64,000 nucleotides of DNA from Pollenia angustigena. Lineage: Eukaryota > Arthropoda > Insecta > Diptera > Polleniidae. Shown here piece after piece: positions 20,364 through 30,646 of the stretch (positions within the stretch are counted from its first letter, which is position 1; each line of letters begins with the position of its first letter). The notes beneath the pieces are model-generated. The model made no database searches. It had not been told where the DNA came from and saw nothing but the letters and a program-made list of their open reading frames with translations. The stretch is from assembly GCA_930367215.1 (NCBI GenBank), contig OV884060.1, positions 175,533,253-175,597,252 on the forward strand. The letters are read 5' to 3'. The position numbers and the translations under genes were made by a program.

Positions 20364-20530
20364 TATTGACAAGATGAGTAACCTTTAGTTGCACACCCCT
20401 TCAGTGTTCACGACCTCCCGCGAAGACGCATTCATCACATACATCATCCCAAGAGATCAGAACCGTAGAGTGCACTTAAGCCCTCGCATCTCGACAAGAT
20501 TGTTACCCAGGCGAGGGAAAAATTGAAATT

Positions 20531-21180
20531 ACTTTTTGATTAATTTATTATTTTAAATAAAATTTAGGATTTGGTTTTATTTCTAAAATTTTAATTCACA
20601 TATTGGTGCACTTGTTATTGTGGCATTTCATGTTTAAAGCTAAGCGGAAGAAATCAATCTGCTTTGCGCTATTGTTTAGGTATGGGTGTAAGGAAATTTA
20701 TTGCACTTATTTAAATTTTAAAGGAACAACATTAAAATTATAAGGTTGTTTATAACAAAAAAAATTAAATCATTTGAATTTTTTTAAATTGTTTAAATTC
20801 AAAATAAGTTTTACACGTTTTTTAAATAATTTTCTATAAAAAAAGAAACCGAAAACGAAAGAATTTGTTTAATCATAACACTTTAGCAACCGGTTAATAA
20901 AATATTGTGAACACAGATAGCAACCCGTATGACGAATGCTAATATGTTCAATGTGTAAAAGCTACTGAGCTTAATAGAATAACTCCATGCCCAGTCTACA
21001 CTGAACAAGTCAAACCACAAACGAGCGACCAACAAGCTAACCATACCACCAGCATTGAGTGTGTAAGGTTTTAAAGTTTCAGACATCCCCGTAAACATTT
21101 TTGCGGACTTGTCCGAGCTCTTACTGACATTCTGCAAACTTATGTTAGCGATTTCGCAATTTATTGTCTAATCGAAAACG
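20531..21180. other. AT-rich non-coding DNA
   Basis: This is the flank between the LOA-like element and TA-element copy 2. The 84-codon minus-strand frame at 20883 shows no motif that I recognise. Confidence 0.4.
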
Positions 21181-21182
21181 TA

Positions 21183-22185
21183 CACAGAAAAAAACACTCG
21201 GGATAAATTAAGTTTTTTATACTCGCTTTAAGTATGAGCCGTACTTCTAAATTCAAGTGCGAATAACACTAAAGCATACCTTAAACAATCCTAAATGGGA
21301 TTGATTATATCAAAAATTAAGCCCGGAATTTCTTAAAATAAGTATAAAATTCTTAAACCAAGTACAAAAAAATTTAACTTTTCGCTTGTAGTGTAAAATT
21401 ACAGTAAAATTACAAAGTAAGCGTTTTAATTTGTTAAAAACGATTTGCTTGTTGTGTGTAGAAACAACTAAAACAACAGAACAGGATGAAAACACTTTTT
21501 TCATGTTTAAATAGTATAATTGAGAATTCTTGCTTCTCATTTAGTTTATATTTTCAGTTTTATATGTACTTGAATATATATGTACAGGTAACCCTCCAAC
21601 AACACGGTAGATAGGTACCTAAAAAAACGCCGTGTTGTAGGAAAACGTGTTATATGAGGCTAGGAGACAGTGTAAAATATAAATTTTTTTTAATTAAATA
21701 TTTTCGTTAAATTCATTGTTTTTATTAGAAATATATACATACATTTTGCTAAATCATTGAAATCTAACTAAATCGTAACAGGGATGCAAAAATTAGTACT
21801 TTTGTAATATTTTCAAGTCGATTTTATCATGTAGGAATGAAACCGTGTTGTAGATGAGGAGATTTCCGTAAATTATTTTTCGTGTAAGATCGAAATCGTT
21901 TTGTAGGAAGCCGTCTTGTAGGAGGGTTACCTGTAACTAAAATTCTGTAAGGTGTTAAAAGGTTAAGTAAATCAATAATAATAAAACTCTTCTTTTAATT
22001 TCACTTTTGGTTTATTTTAAGATCGAATTCGGGATTGAATATGGATAAGTTAAGTACTTTGCGATTGAAAATCCGTACTTAAATCAGTCTTTCTGAACTT
22101 GATTCAAGAAAATCCGTACTCACCGTACTAATAATACCGCTTTAGATTGATTTGAGTACGGATGGAATAATTTTTCTTTTGAGAG
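21183..22185 (-). mobile_element. TA-flanked non-autonomous element, copy 2
   Basis: This is the same family as 578-2461 in reverse orientation: it begins CACAGAAAAAAACACTCGGG after TA (21181-21182) and ends TTTTTCTTTTGAGAG before TA (22186-22187). It lacks the Harbinger MITE found in copy 1, giving an empty site near 21290, but contains its own nested element at 21585-21933. Confidence 0.75.
21585..21933. mobile_element. TA-flanked 349-bp element nested in TA-element copy 2
   Basis: The inverted ends are CAGGTAACCCTCCAACAACA on the left and CAGGTAACCCTCCTACAAGA inward from the right. TA lies at 21583-21584 and 21934-21935. Variants of CGTGTTGTAGGAAA/CGTTTTGTAGGAAG recur at least five times inside, mostly near the ends. 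Confidence 0.75.
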
Positions 22186-22265
22186 TATGGAAAATTTTTT
22201 CGGGAAACTCGGCAAATTTGTCAGATTTTGCGAACAGAATTTCGAAGCAAATATCCCTTACCCAC

Positions 22266-22725
22266 ACCCAGAGAAAAAATATGTTTAAATATAATCACCT
22301 CCAACAAAACTATTTTTAAAGATAATTTTATGTATTATGATTAATTTAACAATATTTTTGTCACCCACAGCCATACTATGATTGAATTAGTCCTCCATCA
22401 AGAAGCCACAACCATATTATGGTTGCCTCCAAACATGTCATGGTCAAAAATAACTAAAATATGTTTTTAACACTTGTAATAGCATGGTTGGTTTTCAACC
22501 ATAGCATGTTGCTCTTGAAAAAGAGGAAAATAGTATTGTTAATTTTAAAACAAATTATTGGCCATATTTAACCATAACATGGCTTCTTGATGGAGGACTA
22601 ATTTAACCATAATATGGTTGTAGGTGACAGTAATATGGTTATATTAATCACAAAATGTTTAAAAATCTTTTAAAACAGTTTTGTTGGAGGTGACCATGTT
22701 TAAACATGTTTTTCTCTGCGTGCGT
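22266..22725. mobile_element. near-palindromic element, copy 1 (CACCTCCAACAAAAC type)
   Basis: The two halves are inverted repeats over most of 460 bp. The ends carry CAGAGAAAAA and then CACCTCCAACAAAACT; internal pairs include ATTAGTCCTCCATCAAGAAG / CTTCTTGATGGAGGACTAAT and repeated CCATAATATGGTTG-like words. A diverged second copy lies at 38825-39250. No ORF. Confidence 0.75.
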
Positions 22726-22726
22726 G

Positions 22727-23432
22727 TTCTGTAACTTTAGTGCGTACATCGAAAATAGTTAAATAAAACGTTCCATCATTTCCCTAAAGGTGAGAAAAAA
22801 GTGTGTCTGTAACTCATGCCGAAAACTATCAAAAGAGATTACGTCGTAACGTTATAAATTTCATAACATTTTACTAGAAGCCGATGTGATATTGCCGACG
22901 TTGAGATCGCCAGTCACAAATATCATTGACGCCGACCAAAATTTACTAAAATTGAAAATTTTTTAACGACGGCGGCGAAAATACAACCGTTGGCTATAGC
23001 AAATAATGTAAAGTGCGACTTTAATGTTTGTTATTTTAAAACGAGCTTTGAAAACATTGGTATAGTTTATAAAAATCCTAAAAGCAAAATAATTAAACAA
23101 TGAAAAAATTTAACAAGAAAAAATTTAACAAGAAAAAAATATTATTATTACTATTCTTTTCCTTTTTCATTTTTAATATGTTTTAAGTGTTAAGATTTTT
23201 TCTCGCCCCGTTTTTATTTTTGAGTTTACTTAACAGTTCAAAGCGGGAACTTTCTCACAGAAATTTAACAGGCAAACTTTATCTGTAAATTGGCGACTAA
23301 ATTCCTTACGTGACAGCTAATACTTGCCAAAAATGTTTTAGACCCAGTTAAGTGAGAAAAACAGTTGCTTGTTTCAATTTATGGAATTTCAATCGAAAAG
23401 TTTCTCGACGCGAGAGTTACAGAACATGGGCA
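22727..23432. repeat. dispersed repeat, copy B (partner at 8100-8572)
   Basis: It is bounded by TGTTCTGTAACTTTAGTG on the left and GAGAGTTACAGAACATGGG on the right, an inverted pair that suggests a DNA element. The middle matches 8240-8575 in inverse orientation. It abuts the near-palindromic element, which may have inserted at its edge. Confidence 0.6.
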
Positions 23433-25273
23433 CAGACTAATCATAAATTAGTATGTTAAAACGTTATATGCGCAGAAACCGCTAACGTTATAATATTATG
23501 ACAATATCCCAGTAAAAACTTCGCCTACTTTTTCAAAATGAATAGCTTCTTTAACTCATTATTTTGTATCTTTCTTCTATAACTACATCTATAACAACTT
23601 CTTTCTGGATGTGTGCAGGTAAAAAAAATAATGACATTCTTTTTAATGCGTTCATTTTGGGACTTATCTTGTAAAATTCATTGGTTCTTTCAGTAGAATT
23701 GTTAGTAGTGCTCTTATGTTTTTCTGATTACTCAAGACATTATTTTGAAGGCGAAGTTTTAACTGGGATGTTAATTTATTGAGTATAAAGTTATTAAAGT
23801 TATTGCTAGAGTTTACCATCACTAGTCAAACTCGTCTAAGGTGTCACGTTGAATATTTTAACAAAAATTGTTTGCTGGGATGGGTGCTTTAACGTTGTCA
23901 AAGAATTTTTGTCAAATTGGCAGGACATCAAAACTCAAACACACACACACACACAATAAAAAAAAGCTTATGCAGACATGATGAAATAAAACCAAAACTT
24001 AACATTTAATTATTTTTAGTTAATAACCAAACAAAAACCTCAAACCTAAATGAAGGAAACAAGCATTTGTAGTCTTATAAATATTATGAGAGTCTATTGA
24101 GAGGAACTTGAAAATACATACAATATTGTGCTGTTTATGGTGATGATGGATGATCATAAATTTTCTTACGATTTTATATATAGTTTTTTCCCCTTTTTCC
24201 GTTCTCACTCCCTTCATTAACATGCATGATCATTCCTTTCTACGTAAAAGAATCCGATCTTAAGTTTGTTCTTTTTTTCTTTTCAACATTAAATGGCTGA
24301 TGTTAGAATGAATGTGTTATGTTGTAAAACTATTAAGAAAATACGATACGATACGATACAATTCAATACATTTGATTTTTCATTTCAATACGAAATACAA
24401 TTGCCATCACATTTTTACTGCCGTTTGGAAATTTATGTTATGGATAAAGCAGTTAAAATGGAATGGAAAGTGGTTTTAGTGCTTGAAGAGTTAGTGAAGA
24501 TGAGTGAATTTGATCATGATTTTAACATTCATGCCCATACTTTATAATAATAATCATAAAAGTTTCAAAATGATTGCATGCTATAATTATGCTGCTTACT
24601 GTCACTAACTAAGCTGCAGCTACTGTATTTATTTCAGATGCAGTATTTTGTTTTTAAAACAGTTGTAAAGACACTGAGAATAAATGTTGTAATTTTGTTT
24701 TTAATTGGGAAGTTAAAGTAGCTTTATTGTAGGTACCCGAAACTGCAAACAATTTCAAATAAGTATCCCGTTTTCCTGGGAAATGAAAAGTCCGGGAAAA
24801 GAAAAACTCTATTAAAACAAGGATTTAATGGCAATTTTAGGGCCACCTAAGATAAATGGGTCGACTCGTAAGTAATGAGTTATGAACTATGTATATTACA
24901 ACATTAACAAGTGGTTTTTAGCCGAAGCACCACTAGGAGCTAATATGAACCTGTACAAACATTTTTTGAGTTCTATTTTTAATTGCAGAAACCATTTTCG
25001 TGCTTAATTTTATATATCGTTATTTCCTGGAAAAACGTGCAATTAAAAATGATTTTTAGAAATAGAGCTTTAATGGCTAAGTACATATGTACATATGAAT
25101 TATCACAAAAGTTTGCAATATCATAAAACAACTGCAACTTGATGATCATGAAATTTTTAAGAAAGAGAGTGCTGCAAAGAAAGGATTCGAGAAAGACTAG
25201 ATTAGGGTAAAAATTAGTGTTACCAGTTAAAAAAAAGACATGGATCCTTGATGGAAATTGTTGAAAATCGTAT
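23433..25273. other. AT-rich non-coding DNA, (AC)n and a hAT fragment
   Basis: It contains an (AC)9 run near 23938-23957 and a CGATACGATACGATA stretch near 24338. Around 24762-24805 is a short piece matching the end of the CCCGGG-rich hAT at 50799 (ATCCCGTTTTCCTGGGAAAT then GTCCGGGAAAAG, in inverse orientation). Open frames at 24020, 24293 and 24979 show no recognisable domain. Confidence 0.5.
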
Positions 25274-25821
25274 GAATTTACTAGGGATGTAATAAATACC
25301 AATACCGATATATCGACGATAATTCAGTTTTCCGATACATTGGTATCGGCAATATTTTGCTGTCGATACGACGAGACCTTACATATTTTTTGCAGTATTT
25401 TTGGAAAAACAATTTAATTTTCTATGCTAATTTTTTGCATAGCAACTAAGACAAATAACACATTAAAAAGCAGAGCATAAAATCAGCATAAAGTTGTTTC
25501 AATTAATAAATGAATCTACGGAGATGGGAAATATTCCAAATTTTTCCGGCTTACTTAGCATTAGCTATAAAAAAAAGATTTAAGGCTTTAGAAAACAATT
25601 TACAACTCTTTACCCTCGATAGAAACCTGGAATATGTCAATACTTCAATCGTATAAAGAAATGTAGTTTGTAACTACTTAACTTGTCTCTGCATTCCGAA
25701 AGTGTTTAAAATGGCGCTGAAGTTTTCAAACTAGCATCTGCAGGTCTGTCTCCGCAAAAGTTGATACTACTTTTTTTATACATTACTTTTTCTATTTTGA
25801 ACAATTGTGATTTGTAGTTAA

Positions 25822-28065
25822 CAGGCGCGGATCCAGCTTGAGCCTTAGGGGGGGGGGGAATTTTGTATGATACTAAAAAGTAAAATATTTGTTTTTAAAA
25901 GTTTATTAAAAACAATTTTTTGCAATTTTTGCGAATATCAAATTCTTCATCGCATATCCGTATAGACCGTGAAAAAATATTAAGAAATTATGTATTACTT
26001 TTTCGCGATGCTGAAGAAAGTTTCCGCACCAAACGCGATAAAGTTTTGAATTTCAATTTTTCTCCTTACTATACAAAATAAACATTTAATTACAAAATTG
26101 TAAGTATTTTCTAATAATTTCATGAATATAACAAGATCTTACCATTTGTACGGAAGAAGGGCGCAAAAAAAATCGCGACTCTATTTCACGGTTTTTTTAT
26201 AAACTAAATTTTAATGAGTTGTTTGGCGGATATATAAAACAATGATAATTTTCAGCAGCGTAGTAATATGTGCGCCGAACGAGCTATTAAAGTTGCACAA
26301 GATATTTTTCCATTATGTAAATCAACTCGCACTTTAATCTTAAAATTTATTTCAATAAACGTCAATCAAATTGTTTATTTAAACATATCAATAATCATTT
26401 ATGCATATGGGGGCTAAAGTATGTAGCATATATAAACAATAAATGTACCATATATAATGTGCATTGAAACGAAAGTTTTAAATATTTTTCTTAGATTTGG
26501 GTAGATATCTTCATCAGAGTTTATTAAAGCATCTACAACGTTATCTGATAGATCAGGCTCAAGTTTAGATCTTAGTAGGTGTTTATCTCTTTTATCAAAT
26601 ATAATCACCTCATCAGCTTGTTGTGGTTTTAACAGTATTGTATCTGTATATTACTTGATTACACTTTGAGGTAGAAGTTTAGGTATGTTCAATACATTTG
26701 GGATATGTATTGAGAAAGTGGTTATGAGATCTTCTAAAATAAATTCAATAAGAGGAATGTAACCTAAAACTCGGTAGTAATATTCAACATTTTGGATGTG
26801 ATTATTTCGTTCAAGTCTTGGAACCTCGATTTGAACGCAAATAGCTTTAAATTTTTCAAAAATTGCTTTAAATTGTTCTTCGGCTTTTTTTTTTTTTTTT
26901 CTTCAAGGCTCATAATTAAAGTTTTGACAAGGCTTGATCCTTTTTGAAGAAATATATTTTGCTTTTGTAAAATGATTCTAAGTGGCTGTGTTACTATAGG
27001 TTTCACACTTGATATGTATATTCCGCAAATAAATTTAAAAGTACTAATTGAGTTCCTTAATATAAAGGTATGGATACTACCTTTCCACTCAGATATTTTT
27101 TCCAAAGCTTCTACTATATGATGTAAACTTGTTGTAAAGACGCATAATGACGAGAGTTTGGCTCCCAAATACTCTGCTAAAACTGTTTTTCGCTTAGGAT
27201 GATTGTATTTAAAAAATTTTGTCGTTTCTTTAACAAATGATACAACTTTTTGTATTAATGGCACTTTATTGCTTTTAGAAATTGAGATGTTCGATTTATG
27301 GCAATAGCAATGCGTTTGTTTCGCATTTGTCGCTTTTTCAGAAATTATGAACAGCTCCATTTTCTGCTGACATCAGAGGACACCCATCTGTTCCATCTCC
27401 TACACATTTTTTAGGTCAAGACCAAAATTTTGTCAAAGCTTTAAGAACTATTGATAAAAGTGCCTTCGCATCAATGGACACATCAACGTCATCAATATCT
27501 TTTAAAGCCTCTTCAAATGCGTTTACAACAAAGCCAATAAATTCTTCCCTAAAAGCTTTTTGTTGTATGTTGAAATATCTTAAAGATAAGGAAATCTGGC
27601 TTTTCCCCGACAAATCACTGCTTTCGTCAGAAATTATCGAAAGGAATTTTGATTCATATAACACATAAATATTGCATTTACTAAGGTTTATTAATAATTC
27701 AACCGCACGCATTATCAAGCCTTTGGATATAGATGACACCTGCTGGGATTGAATGTAGAATAATAAGTATTTATGTACGGTTAACTAGATGTTTCATTGG
27801 AAATATCTATTAAATAACTTTTAAGATTAAGATTTGGATACTTATTAAAAATTTCGTTAGAGATTCAATAAAAAAACAAAAAAATACTTATTGAAAATTT
27901 CGTTGGAGATTCCATAAAAAAAACCTTGCTGGGATTTCCAAAAATTTTGTACATTAAAAAAATATTATTATTGGGAATTCTTGTATTATCGAAATTAACA
28001 AAACATATTTTTATAATTTACGGGGGGGAAATTTCCTTATTTCCCCCCCTCTGAATCCGTGCCTG
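25822..28065 (-). mobile_element. hAT element with decayed transposase, TSD GTAGTTAA
   Basis: A perfect 8-bp duplication GTAGTTAA lies at 25814-25821 and 28066-28073. The ends are CAGGCGCGGATCCAG and, inward from the right, CAGGCACGGATTCAGAGG, each leading into a G-run. These ends and a DUF4371/ZMYM1-like transposase remnant on the minus strand (27739-26414) identify a hAT. It has lost the N-terminal zinc finger part and carries several disabling changes. Confidence 0.9.
26414..27739 (-). pseudogene. hAT transposase remnant (DUF4371/ZMYM1-like)
   Basis: Reading from 27739, the frame gives FLSIISDESSDLSGKSQISL then RYFN and REEFIGFV, which is the first catalytic Asp region of this hAT group. 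After a stop near 27416, another frame shows CVGDGTDGCPLMSAENGAV, the normal next block. A third frame (27360-26764) covers SFVKETTKFFKYNHPKR, LCVFTTSLHHIVEAL and a long helical region. The last part (26608-26414) matches the C-terminal dimerisation region (KRDKHLLRSKL...). An A/T slippage run lies at 26884-26900. Stops and frame changes make it non-functional; the N-terminal DNA-binding domain is absent. Confidence 0.8.
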
Positions 28066-28270
28066 GTAGTTAAACTGTTACTGCCTGCCGTATTGATAAA
28101 AAAATATAATAAGTTAGAAATGTGTTTTAATGCAAAATTTTCAAACAAATTTTTCTAAAAACACAATTCAAATCTATTTTAATTTTTTAAGAATACGCCA
28201 GTTAATATATAATTTTTGATATTTCTAGCTAGGCTTGAGTTCATCAAATTTCATTAAAATATTTTTACTA

Positions 28271-28415
28271 AGTCTGGGTTCACACTAAGAAAGTTTTCTT
28301 TCAGAAAGTTTGAGTTAATGGGTGAGAGGGGAGAGAAGAGTAGCCTGTTCTCTTCCCCTCTCACCTATAAAGTCAGACTTTCTAAAAGAAAACTTTCACT
28401 GTGTAAACCCAGACT
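28271..28415. mobile_element. palindromic MITE (CTCTCACC core), copy 1
   Basis: The arms begin AGTCTGGGTTCACACTAAGA and, inward from the right, AGTCTGGGTTTACACAGTGA. They continue through GAAAGTTTTCTTT to GGTGAGAGGGG. The MITE at 61599-61727 shares the GGTGAGAG/CTCTCACC centre and the TTACACT near the end, suggesting a common mobilizer. Confidence 0.7.
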
Positions 28416-28479
28416 AAAGAAAGGAATTTTGCAACATGAAATTTATTTAAATTTAACGTAATAAACAAATGTATTCAGG

Positions 28480-28760
28480 TTTTCAAGACAAAGTATTGAA
28501 AGAAAGAATACGAAAAGACAGAAGAAGGAAAGCAACATGTAAATTAAATAGAAAAATTATAATTACTGCAAATTTCGAACCACCATTACCACTGGTTAAA
28601 GATTGATGTTTGACTGCAGAGGTGAGAACGTCAAAGAAATCTGATGAAAGAATGTGGCGATCCTTGAAACATGTAAATTCAACCCGGGTTCGATCCCCAG
28701 CTCAGCCAAGAATAAAAACTATCAATAAATTTTAAAAAATTTCATGTTGTAGAATTCCTA
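28480..28760 (+). mobile_element. tRNA-derived SINE, sense copy (truncated head)
   Basis: It contains a B-box-like GGTTCGATCCC (about 28689), followed by the family 3' segment ATCAATAAATTTT and TTTCATGTTGTAGAATTCCT. The 5' half of the tRNA-like head seen in the inverse copy is missing. The upstream part, with GATTGATGTTTGACTG and GAACCACCA, is an inverted match of the sequence at 28950-29070. Confidence 0.55.
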
Positions 28761-28819
28761 CCTTCAGTAAAAATAAATTAGTGAAAATTCGATTTGATGA
28801 ACTCAAGCCTTTTCCTAAT

Positions 28820-28940
28820 TTTTCTTGGCTAAGCGGGTATTTGAACCCGGGTTGATCTTTACATGTTTCAAGAATCACCACATTCTATCGTCGGATGATC
28901 TTTGAGTTCTACCCACTGTACCACTGCGGTGCCCGTTAGC
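28820..28940 (-). mobile_element. tRNA-derived SINE, inverse copy
   Basis: Read from 28940 it starts GGGCACCGCAGTGGTACAGT, with an A-box-like TGGTACAGTGGGTAG and, 70 bases later, a B-box-like GGTTCAAATAC (28837-28847). It is followed by GCTTAGCCAAGAA as in the sense copy. Together the two copies could form a large hairpin over 28480-29070. The pol III boxes are read directly; SINE status is an inference from the three related copies. Confidence 0.55.
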
Positions 28941-29244
28941 CAACAGTCAAACATCAATCGTTAACCAGTAGTACTGGTGGTTCGAAAATTGCTGTAATTA
29001 TCACTTACATTTCAAATTACATGTTGCCTCCTTTCCTCTGTTTTTTTTCGTATTCTTTTCCTTCCCTCAGTGAAAATAATCTCTTACACTGTAATTTTGT
29101 ATAATAAAAAAATTAATCTACTTGATTTTTGTTAATTTTAACTTGAATTCAAATTCAATGTTCGTATAGGCGATGTTTTATTTTGAGTATCGGTCGCGGT
29201 ATCGTATCCGCAAAAAGGAGCATCGTTACATCCCTAGAAGTTAC

Positions 29245-29585
29245 ACAAACAAATTTTTTCGCGAAATTTTTATCCGCGATAAGACTTAGATTGGAACTTA
29301 TTCGGAAAACATTTCCGAGTAACTTCGATTTTTTCAATTCCCGAAATTTAAGCCAGAAAATTTCGCGAATTAGAAAGTTTATTAAAATTTTAGATTTTGT
29401 GACAGTCAATAATCCGAAAATAAATTTATAGAAGACGAAGGATTTTTTTTTAATTTCTTTCGAAATTTGTTTTTTAAATCAGACCACAATGACGAGAATT
29501 TTGAAAGAATCTGCTAAACTCTACACAGTTTCTTTTCAGATAAAACCAATTATATTATTAAAACAAAAATTAATTCCAATTAATG
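29245..29585. other. AT-rich non-coding DNA
   Basis: The open frames on both strands are shadows of each other and carry no recognisable motif. Confidence 0.4.
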
Positions 29586-30638
29586 TAAGGAACCTCCGGT
29601 TACTGCGGGTTTAAAGCTGGGGTGCCACTCAGTCGCGTCCGGGGTCCGTTACATAAATTTATTTACGAGAAAGAAAACGCTTATTTTGATACGGCTTTAT
29701 TTCTTTATTATTCTTTTATCTTTAACACACTTTCTATCGTTTATTTCGGTTCACACCAGGTTTCCGGGGAGCTCCTGCTGCCTCGTGAACATCTTGTTAT
29801 AACCAGAGCCAGTGACCTACAACTCCTGCCCTCTAACTCCTACCCTTCGTTTACCTTGGATGTAAGTCCAAGACTATACTAGGACCCCCTGGTTTCTGGG
29901 TGTAACCCCAGAAATGCCTACCGCTTAGCACTTACTCAGTGCTCTGCACTATTACCATACTGGATGTAAATCTCAGTCAAGATAAGTCGGATGTAAATCC
30001 TCCTCACTTTACTGGTTGCAAAACCAGTGTCTATTCTCTACTACCAAGGAATTGGTGTTACCAATCCCCTACTTAATTAATAGCACTGTGTATTGTTTTC
30101 ACTTTGTTGTATTTTTCTTTTCTTATCGGCTCTGTTACAACTTCTCACTTTGCAGTCCAAAAACCAAGAACCTTCATTATCTTATACACCTCCTTTTACA
30201 TACTCGCGTATAACTTCAAAACTGTTGCTTTGAAGCAACTACACTTCCTACTTTGGTTGGAACCGCTAGCGGTAAACTCTCATCACACTGCCTGCTGTAT
30301 TGCATCTGTTGTTTGTTTCGGCTTTCCTTATCTCACGCTCTTTGACTTCTCTTCTCTGCTGACAACTCTCGGTTTACACTACTCTACTAACGCCTCTCTG
30401 TCACTTCTCCTCTGCTGACGCCACTCTGTTGACTACTCTATTAACCCTGCTAGTCAGTATGACCCTCCACGTACCCCTGACTTAGTTCAACCTCCTGTGT
30501 GCCATCTACCTCCGGATTATCTGAAATTAAAATAATCAAAGCTGACGGATGTAAATCCGCCCCAGTGCATGGATGTAAATCCATTGCCCAGTAAAATATG
30601 TACCAAAAATGCCTCATTTGTGTGACAAAATTGCCACT
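29586..30638. other. GC-richer segment with serial small hairpins; host of jockey insertion
   Basis: Base composition and codon-like texture change at 29586 (TGTAAGGAACCTCCGGTTAC). Eight short hairpins with a TGTAA/GCAA/TGTTA loop occur between 29855 and 30584. Several short plus-strand frames cross it (29622-29882, 30016-30213, 30104-30418) without a domain I recognise. The stretch continues on the far side of the jockey element at 33303. It could be a LTR or 5' leader of an unidentified retroelement, since it starts TGTAAGG, but no second LTR or primer site was found. Confidence 0.4.
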
Positions 30639-30646
30639 AATTTTGG

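Larger units (their letters stand above)
10305..20517 (-). mobile_element. full-length LOA/R1-like non-LTR retrotransposon carrying two nested DNA transposons
   Basis: The element reads right to left. Flanking 13-mers AAAAATTTAAATT (10292-10304) and AAAAATTGAAATT (20518-20530) differ at one base and are the likely target duplication. Inside are a 5' UTR, a damaged ORF1 (about 20360-18968), ORF2 (19020-10491, broken into three pieces) and a short 3' UTR that ends in three AACCT units rather than poly(A). Subtracting the Transib (3347 bp + 5-bp TSD) and the hAT (1540 bp + 8-bp TSD) leaves about 5.3 kb. The presence of RNase H and a CCHC-like tail places it with LOA/I/R1-type elements. The exact clade needs a phylogeny. 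Confidence 0.85.
28233..28811. mobile_element. inverted-repeat element with nested MITE and SINE
   Basis: The ends AGGCTTGAGTTCATCAAATT (28233) and AATTCGATTTGATGAACTCAAGCCT (28787-28811) are inverted copies. Inside are the palindromic MITE at 28271-28415 and the plus-oriented SINE fragment. No clear TSD. Confidence 0.55.
25282..29236. mobile_element. hAT-ended composite unit, imperfect 8-bp TSD
   Basis: The outer ends are TAGGGATGTAATAAATACCA and, inward from the right, TAGGGATGTAACGATGCTCC. They are flanked by GAATTTAC (25274-25281) and GAAGTTAC (29237-29244), which match at 7 of 8 positions. Both subterminal regions contain CGATACCG/CGGTATCG-type words. The 3955-bp span is inflated by a second hAT (25822-28065), a MITE pair and SINEs. 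No transposase of the outer element is visible, so it is a non-autonomous or deleted hAT. Confidence 0.65.

Noticed and set aside
29855..30584. A CRISPR array or coding DVNP repeat
   Set aside because: Units are not direct repeats with regular spacers, the organism is a eukaryote, and the units fall in different reading frames.
29586..30638. 5' LTR of an LTR retrotransposon
   Set aside because: It starts with TG and is GC-richer, but no matching second LTR, primer-binding site or gag/pol was found in the window.
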